Assembly (NCBI GenBank): GCA_030737835.1
Contig: CM060851.1
Coordinates: forward strand, 930,001-994,000
DNA: 64,000 bases
DNA from: Acorus gramineus
Taxonomy: Eukaryota > Streptophyta > Magnoliopsida > Acorales > Acoraceae
Direction of reading: 5' to 3'
The notes under the pieces are model-generated. The model did not search any database, was not told the origin of the DNA, and was given only the letters and a program-made list of their open reading frames with translations. The position numbers and the translations under genes are program-made. Positions 58,296 through 64,000 of this stretch are shown one piece after another. Position 1 is the first letter of the stretch, and the number at the start of each line of letters is the position of its first letter.

Positions 58296-58802
58296 TATTG
58301 GGATCTTCAGACGATTTAGATCACAACCCAATATCCAGAATGTGAAGAAGAACGAGAATTCGATGAAAAATTGGGATCGAAAAGAAGAGATTTGGAGAGA
58401 AAGAGAGTGTCTTTTAAAAATTGTTGTTTGTGAGTGTTATGAGTTGTAAGAGCAAAAAAAAAAAAAAAAAGAGCACTTTCAACTATAGCCCACCCCGCCA
58501 ACTTTTTGGGCTGGGCCACGTCGGATGCTGACGTGGAACTCCCAACATAACTCAAACGGCTCTTTCCACCAGCCGCTGATGGGGCTTTTTTTGAAAAATC
58601 GATTTAAATTGACATAAATGCCCTTTTCATCTTGTCAACCCCCCCCCCCCCCTGAAATCTTTTTTATTTTCAAAAATGAGTTTGGATATTTTTTTATTTT
58701 TACATAAATCATATTTAATTCAAACTCGTTTGGTAATAACCTCACCGGACTTCAATTGATAAAGAAAGTGAAATAGAATTTTAGTTATAAAAATAGCTGA
58801 TC

Positions 58803-59674
58803 CTTTTATTTTTATTTTTTCTGAAAAACGGTAAACAATTCATATTAAATATGAGTACCCAATAAAGAAATACAACAAAGGAAGATCCTTGTTGGAGAGG
58901 ATCCAACACAATCAACCAGAATCAAAGAGCATCAATTACAAACTTGTTGTTAACTATCTCCACCCTTAGAGCCCCTGCACAGTGCAGACCCCAGCATTTT
59001 AGCAGCCCAACCACTAGGTCCCAGGCGTTATCCTCGTACGGTTCTGATCCTCTGAATAGGGTGTGATTACGGGTCATCCATATCGTCCAAGTAACAACTG
59101 GGATGAAAGAAGCAATGATTTTTCCCTTGATGCTACGGTCACCTTTTTTTCTCACCCTTTTGCCTGCTTCCCACATTCTCTCTAAAACTCTGAATCTGAC
59201 ATTCATCCCTGTCACCACACCCAGCCTCCTCCAAATTGACCTTGAAAAAGGGTAAGAGACTGAACAAATGGCCCACCGTTTCTTCTTCCTCATGGTATAA
59301 ACAATATTGAGTAGTATTCATCTGATGCGACCACTTGGAGCGTTGGACTTTGGTTAAGAGCTTCCTCTGCACCAACAGCTAAAGGAAGACTCGAACCTTG
59401 AGAGGGATCTTAGGAGACCAACAATCCCTTGCCAGGGTCACCCATAGGTAATATGTCATGTGCCTCCTCCACCACCCATAGCAGCCCTTAACAGTGAACA
59501 CACCATCGCTGCTGCTAGGACTCCATGAGCAGAGGTCTGGACCACTATCTTCGGCCGATGGGGGCTCTAACCGAGCCAGGAGATTATCCAGTAGAGCAGA
59601 CTCTCCAAGGGATAAGGCTCGCGAGAAACGAATATCCCAGTGTGACACCCCTCCCTCCTCCACCCAGGCTCGCA
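58803..59674 (-). mobile_element. 5'-truncated LINE (L1-type) insertion
   Basis: On (-), reading from 59674, broken frames encode the C-terminal RT-associated zinc-binding region of plant L1 elements: DGVFTVKGCYGWWRR, SPKIPLKVRVFL, then the C..C...H pattern YCLYHEEEETVGHLFSL, then TWTIWMTRNHTLFRG. Two or more frame changes separate these pieces. The 3' end abuts an A-rich tail (T-rich on + at 58803-58823). Imperfect target duplications AAAAATAGCTGATC (58789-58802) and AAAAACAGCTGATC (59675-59688) flank it, differing at one base. The ~870-bp size shows severe 5' truncation, typical of target-primed reverse transcription. Confidence 0.85.
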
Positions 59675-59739
59675 AAAAACAGCTGATCATTAAGTTAACA
59701 AAAATGTATTGCCTAGAAAGCTATTTTCAAAAACTCCCT

Positions 59740-60630
59740 TAAATGAAAATTTGTTAATTCAAATTTGTTCAATTGTTAGTTTAATCAGATTTGAACAGTG
59801 ACATTATCATACTATAATAAATATATTGATTATGATTACTAAAAAATATAAAATATTTAGAAAACTTTTGCATAATTTACAATTCTTATGTCTTAATACT
59901 ATTTGATCGATCCATAGCTTATTCTCAAAAACTGTAAATTAAATCAATGGGTTGTTTGATTTTTATCAGTTTTTTATATTATCAAATTTTGATAATAAAT
60001 TGAATCAGAATTTAGATTAACGTTTGGTTGCACAACAACTTTTGCATTTACAAGAAAACTGATTCTGCAATCATGCAACCAAAAAGTTTTATTGTAACAA
60101 CTTCCTACAAACAGATTTCAGACAAATAGTGCCTAACAGCTGTGATTTTCAAAAACTGTAGGGTAGCTTCATGTAGAATCAGTTTTAAACATAACATTTT
60201 TAAAAAATCAGTTTTATAATTTTGCTACCAAACACTATTAGAGTGAAGGTTTAACCCGTTCAATCCATTGAATTGGTACAGACGGTGAATAAACCGAAAA
60301 AACCTCATCCTTGTGGGGATATTTTTGTCCACCAAAGACTAAAAAAGAAGGGCTTTACGAAGCCGAAAACGGAGCCGATCACGAGCCGTCCAATTTAAAA
60401 CGGAGGGCCCCACTTTCTAGCTGGCGGAGGACTCACTCAAAGGGCGGGTCCCACACCCACTTTTGATGGACCTTAAATTTAAAAAATTGGACTCATTGAA
60501 AGTCGGCTGTGGACCTCCCTTTTTTTGGGCGGTGGACGATCTTTCGGTCGATGGATCTGAACCGTCTGATTGGACTTCAACCCATGTTTGGGTGGGGTCC
60601 ACTGTTAGAATGTGTGTGTATTATATATTA
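59740..60630. other. Spacer between the LINE and the second Mutator-type element
   Basis: AT-rich, with a possible degraded TIR-like repeat at about 59990-60240 (AAATCAGTTTTATAATTTTG and relatives of the GATTCTGCAATCATGCAACC motif also seen near 4330-4390). No gene. Confidence 0.45.
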
Positions 60631-60640
60631 ATTAATTTAA

Positions 60641-61183
60641 GAAAAAAAATCAAATAACTTCCTGTAGACTGCCTGAATCACATATAACCCCCTGACTTTT
60701 TTAAAATCCATATAACCCCCCTCCCATGTAAACACTTACAAAATCCAGATGGTCTCCTCAAATAAATTTCCTATGATAGATGAGAAATATTCTACGAATA
60801 TTTTGTTTGGTTAATCTTGACTGAAAATATAATATACCAAAACTCTCCTACAATGTGTTAAAAATATAAAAAATCTTTTGTTATTAACGATTTTTTCCCT
60901 CCAGATAAGGTTTTATAATATATTTAGAATGATAAAATCATAATTTACAGAGGGTTATTTTTATATTTTTAACAAATTGTAGGGATTTTTAGCATACTAT
61001 GTTTTCAGTCAGGGTTAACCAACGGAATATTTGTATAATATTCTTCATCTGTCAACGGAAGTTTAACTGAGGGAGTTATTTAGATTTACATATTAATTTT
61101 CAGGGGGTTATATGAATTTTAAGAAAAGTTAGAGAGTTATATGACTTTCAAACAGTTTACAAGGGGTTATTTGGATTTTTCCC
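60641..61183. mobile_element. Mutator-type non-autonomous element with 9-bp target duplication (relative of 23551-24425)
   Basis: An exact 9-bp duplication TTAATTTAA flanks it (60632-60640 and 61184-61192). Inverted ends: the left reads GAAAAAAAATCAAATAACTT and the reverse complement of the right reads GGGAAAAATCCAAATAACCC. Both ends continue with further AAATCCATATAACCCCC-type motifs. It shares end sequences with 23551-24425 but has a shorter AT-rich interior. No coding capacity. Confidence 0.88.
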
Positions 61184-61199
61184 TTAATTTAAAACTTCA

Positions 61200-62850
61200 A
61201 CTGAACTAATGTTTTATTGTTTGATTATTAGATTTAGAATGTGTGTCTGGGAATGTTAGGGTTGGCAATTACTTAATCCATCTGACATTAATCATGATAA
61301 ATAATATACATTATCTATTTTTTATCCTAAATCTCTCAAAATGAATTTTTGGATCCAGATACGCATATTTTACACATAGACACAGGCTTAAAATGATAAG
61401 TTTACATATTAGATAAGAGAGAATAGTATAACTAAAAATTAAAATTAAAAGAATTCAATGTTTCTAAGATCATAATAATGATTAATCATGCATGACAATA
61501 ATTTTATCAGCACATAAACAAACATTGTCATATATGCCGAATTCTGATATTATTCCGAGCAAATATCAATCTTATACCAAATATTTTTTAAAAAAAATAA
61601 TGTGCACCAACTGATTTGGTTATTTTATATTTCAATAAAAAAAACATGTTAGTTTTGAAAACAATGGTTAGTAATTTAAAAAAATCATAAATAAATTCTT
61701 GGATAATCCTTGCATCCAAATAGAGTTCTAACCAACTAATGAGTACCACGCAAATGGCTAAAAAAAAAATTAAATAACCTCACAAATGATATCATTTTTA
61801 TAGAGTTAGGTTTTTTTATATCAATGTGGCATATGTCCATTAGTTAACATAGAGTTTCTCTATGTGATTGTCACACACATAGGATCTGAACTCATCCACA
61901 TTGACCTGAGATTTTCTATCAACATCAAACACATGTAGATTATGTTCTCCCAAACCCCAACAAAAAAGGTTCACCTTTGGATGGAGTCATGGAGACAACA
62001 TCCCATCATGTTTGCTTAAAATCATCATTCATCAAAGCTGCTTATATGGCACATAAATTGTTAACATGTCTACCATAAAATCAACACAATTACAAGTTAA
62101 TTTTTAAGTCCAGTTATTTCTCAAACATATCATATATATGCATAGTAAATCTCCTCTTTTTACTTCATGAAAGTTTACATTCCATTTATTATTTTTTGTG
62201 TAATAGAAGGATGGAAGACTAACAATTACAACTGCATCACTAGGTCTCTAAGAGCCAAAAAAGTTGCATCATTGCATAAAAAACCGGACCAAACGCCAGT
62301 TCGACCAACTAAACCATCGAGCGGTCTAACTCTCAAACCTGATAATAAAGAACTGATTTAAAAGTTAAAACCGAACAATCAATCAGATGTATTCCGATGG
62401 TTTTTTGCGAAACAACTACTGAGTTCTTGAACCAGCCTGTTCTCAAACTTTAAAAAATAAATAAATAAATAATTCAATCGTCATTCATCAAAGGAAAGCT
62501 TTCAGGTAATTTTTCTGATCCAATGCATAGTTCGATTTTTAAAACATTGATTACAGGGTGGATCTGAATCATATTCACTTTTGGACGCCACTTTGGCGAA
62601 AGACATTGTATTCACCTTGATGTACAATTCTTACAAAATATATGCAAAAGAGAGAGGGAGGGGACAGTAAAACTTGCAGAACTGAGAAGCAAAGCTGACA
62701 GTAACTACTACTGTTTCAAAGGGTAGCTCAAAATGAATATCAGAATTAGATCTAATGCGAATTTTGATGTTCAGTACAGTTACAGTATTTCATTCAGAAT
62801 CATGATATGCATAGAGGGCACCTAATAAAAGCACCAACATCTGCATATTT
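61200..62850. other. AT-rich spacer, no gene recognised
   Basis: Only short chance frames and A/T tracts are seen. Nothing resembles a known domain or a structured RNA. Confidence 0.5.
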
Positions 62851-62862
62851 TCTCTTCCAGAG

Positions 62863-62929
62863 TCACTGGATCACACACACAACACAGGCTCGGTTTCCCA
62901 TGTAGTCATCCTCTGATTCCTCTGATTCG
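62863..62929 (-). CDS. Candidate last exon of an unknown gene ending in a CaaX box
   Basis: On (-), an acceptor-like TTCTACGCAG is followed by a frame reading ESEESEDDYMGNRACVVCVI then Q and TGA. The acidic run and the final CVIQ fit a C-terminal CaaX prenylation motif with a nearby second Cys. The patch is more GC-rich than its surroundings. The rest of the gene would lie at higher coordinates, beyond or near the right edge, and I could not identify an upstream exon. It may be a chance frame. Confidence 0.3.
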
Positions 62930-63036
62930 CTGCGTAGAACACCGAATTTTATTGTGATTGATACAATTGCAAGTTTACGTGGAACAATAAGACTAATGTT
63001 GAGGGATGGACATATAAAAAACATGTCAAAAAGATA

Positions 63037-63332
63037 TATTTCTCAATTTCTCATCCTCTGCAAAGAAAGAATCAAATCTGTCCAACAACCCAAAAAGCTC
63101 AAAAACCTTCAGGGGATAGTTAGTTTTCTGAATTAACATGATAAGGTGTCGATAGATGAAACTTTGAAGGGGAATAAAGTTATGTATTTCTCAATTTCTC
63201 ATCCTCTGCAAAGAAAGAATCAAATCTGTCCAACAACCCAAAGAGCTCAAAAACCTTATGGGGTAGTTAGTTTTCTGAATTAACATGATAAGGTGTCGAT
63301 AGATGAAACTTTGAAGGGGAATAAAGTTATGT
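63037..63332. repeat. Two-copy tandem repeat of 148 bp
   Basis: The unit from TATTTCTCAATTTCTCATCC to GGGGAATAAAGTTATG occurs twice head to tail (63037-63184 and 63185 onward) with only a few differences (AAAAAGCTC versus AAAGAGCTC; TTCAGGGGATAG versus TTATGGGGTAG). This is a recent local duplication. Confidence 0.9.
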
Positions 63333-64000
63333 ATAACTTATTATAGGACATTCTTGAAGAACAACTTGAAAGTGGTTCTTTTGAACACGTAAAGCAATTA
63401 AACTTGGCTTTAACATGATCCAACAAACAGCATAAACTAACAAACAACTTCAACTGCTAGCATCACTGTCATTTGGTTGTATTCTCTTTGCAGTACCATA
63501 GACAAGTCTACAGCTAAGAATAAATTGTAGCTTGGTGGAAATAACTAAATGATATAGGGGCAAAAAAGAGTGGAAACGCAATGTCAGATGGGGAAGGATC
63601 ATCTAAATCTTCTTCAGATAGGCCCTACTGTGTGTAATTTGTTTCAAAGCCATGAATTAGATTGTTTCAGCTAAAAGGAAAACTTATGTCTTGTTTCAGC
63701 TATGAGGAAAGCTTCTGCCCATTCCTTCGTAAAATTGTGATATCCTGCTGCCATATCAGAAATAGAAAAATTATGGATCTCTCACAAAGGAAAATATGAA
63801 TATTTTAGTGGATGGTATCACTTCTCGGCTTAAGGCACTTGTTTCCTTGTGATTCTAGTTTACAGCGTGTAAAAGATGAAGGCCCTATCAAGAGGCAAGG
63901 GAGTAGAATAATACTCAATTCATTTCAACCATACAAGTCTATCAACCAAAATCCATTGCTTCGAGTGACCATGGGATTTCAATTAGACCGTATTGAAGAC

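Noticed and set aside
58047-58331. 94-residue (-) open frame starting upstream of the myosin N-terminus
   Set aside because: It reads through the first myosin intron; the spliced start gives the conserved MGTPVN N-terminus instead.

Overview
The window is plant nuclear DNA, almost certainly from an angiosperm and probably a eudicot: it is AT-rich, its genes have many short GT-AG introns and long AT-rich spacers, and it carries abundant small terminal-inverted-repeat (TIR) elements. The recognisable genes are plant families: a PDZ/TPR thylakoid protein (MET1/ZKT), a plant ADP-glucose phosphorylase, a class XI myosin, PUF RNA-binding proteins and 23-kDa jasmonate-induced-protein (JIP23) homologues. 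I cannot name the species.

Layout. 1-4955 (-) holds a decayed, partly deleted copy of SMC4 (condensin subunit), interrupted by a TIR element and continuing off the left edge. 6.4-12.5 kb and 32.7-38.6 kb are two copies of one duplicated segment, each with a (+) gene that joins a CCCH zinc finger to a PUF (Pumilio) repeat domain. Between them, 14.6-31.7 kb is a second duplicated system. Each copy has a JIP23-like gene on (-) and, divergently on (+), a three-exon gene for a ~350-residue protein of a family I do not recognise: a helical N-terminal half followed by a strongly hydrophobic, glycine-patterned membrane segment. A third JIP23 fragment lies at 14.6 kb. The spacers hold an hAT-type element with an 8-bp target duplication, a Mutator-type element with a 9-bp target duplication, long hairpins, and a ~120-bp upstream module that occurs three times.

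From 40 kb onward the region looks like ordinary conserved gene space: MET1/ZKT (+, 40080-43450), ADP-glucose phosphorylase (-, 43830-47671) and a complete class XI myosin (-, 48776-58295). These are followed by a 5'-truncated LINE with target duplications, a second Mutator-type element, and a gene-poor AT-rich tail. That tail may contain the last exon, ending in a CaaX box, of a gene that continues beyond the right edge.

The part most likely to be new is the duplicated JIP23-like / hydrophobic-protein gene pair. The JIP23-like gene with a readable 5' end has a TATA box and two G-boxes, which fits jasmonate-type control. Both unknown genes share a matching TATA box, start position and intron phases. 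A shared defence-related role is an inference; the sequence shows only the pairing, the co-duplication and the architecture.
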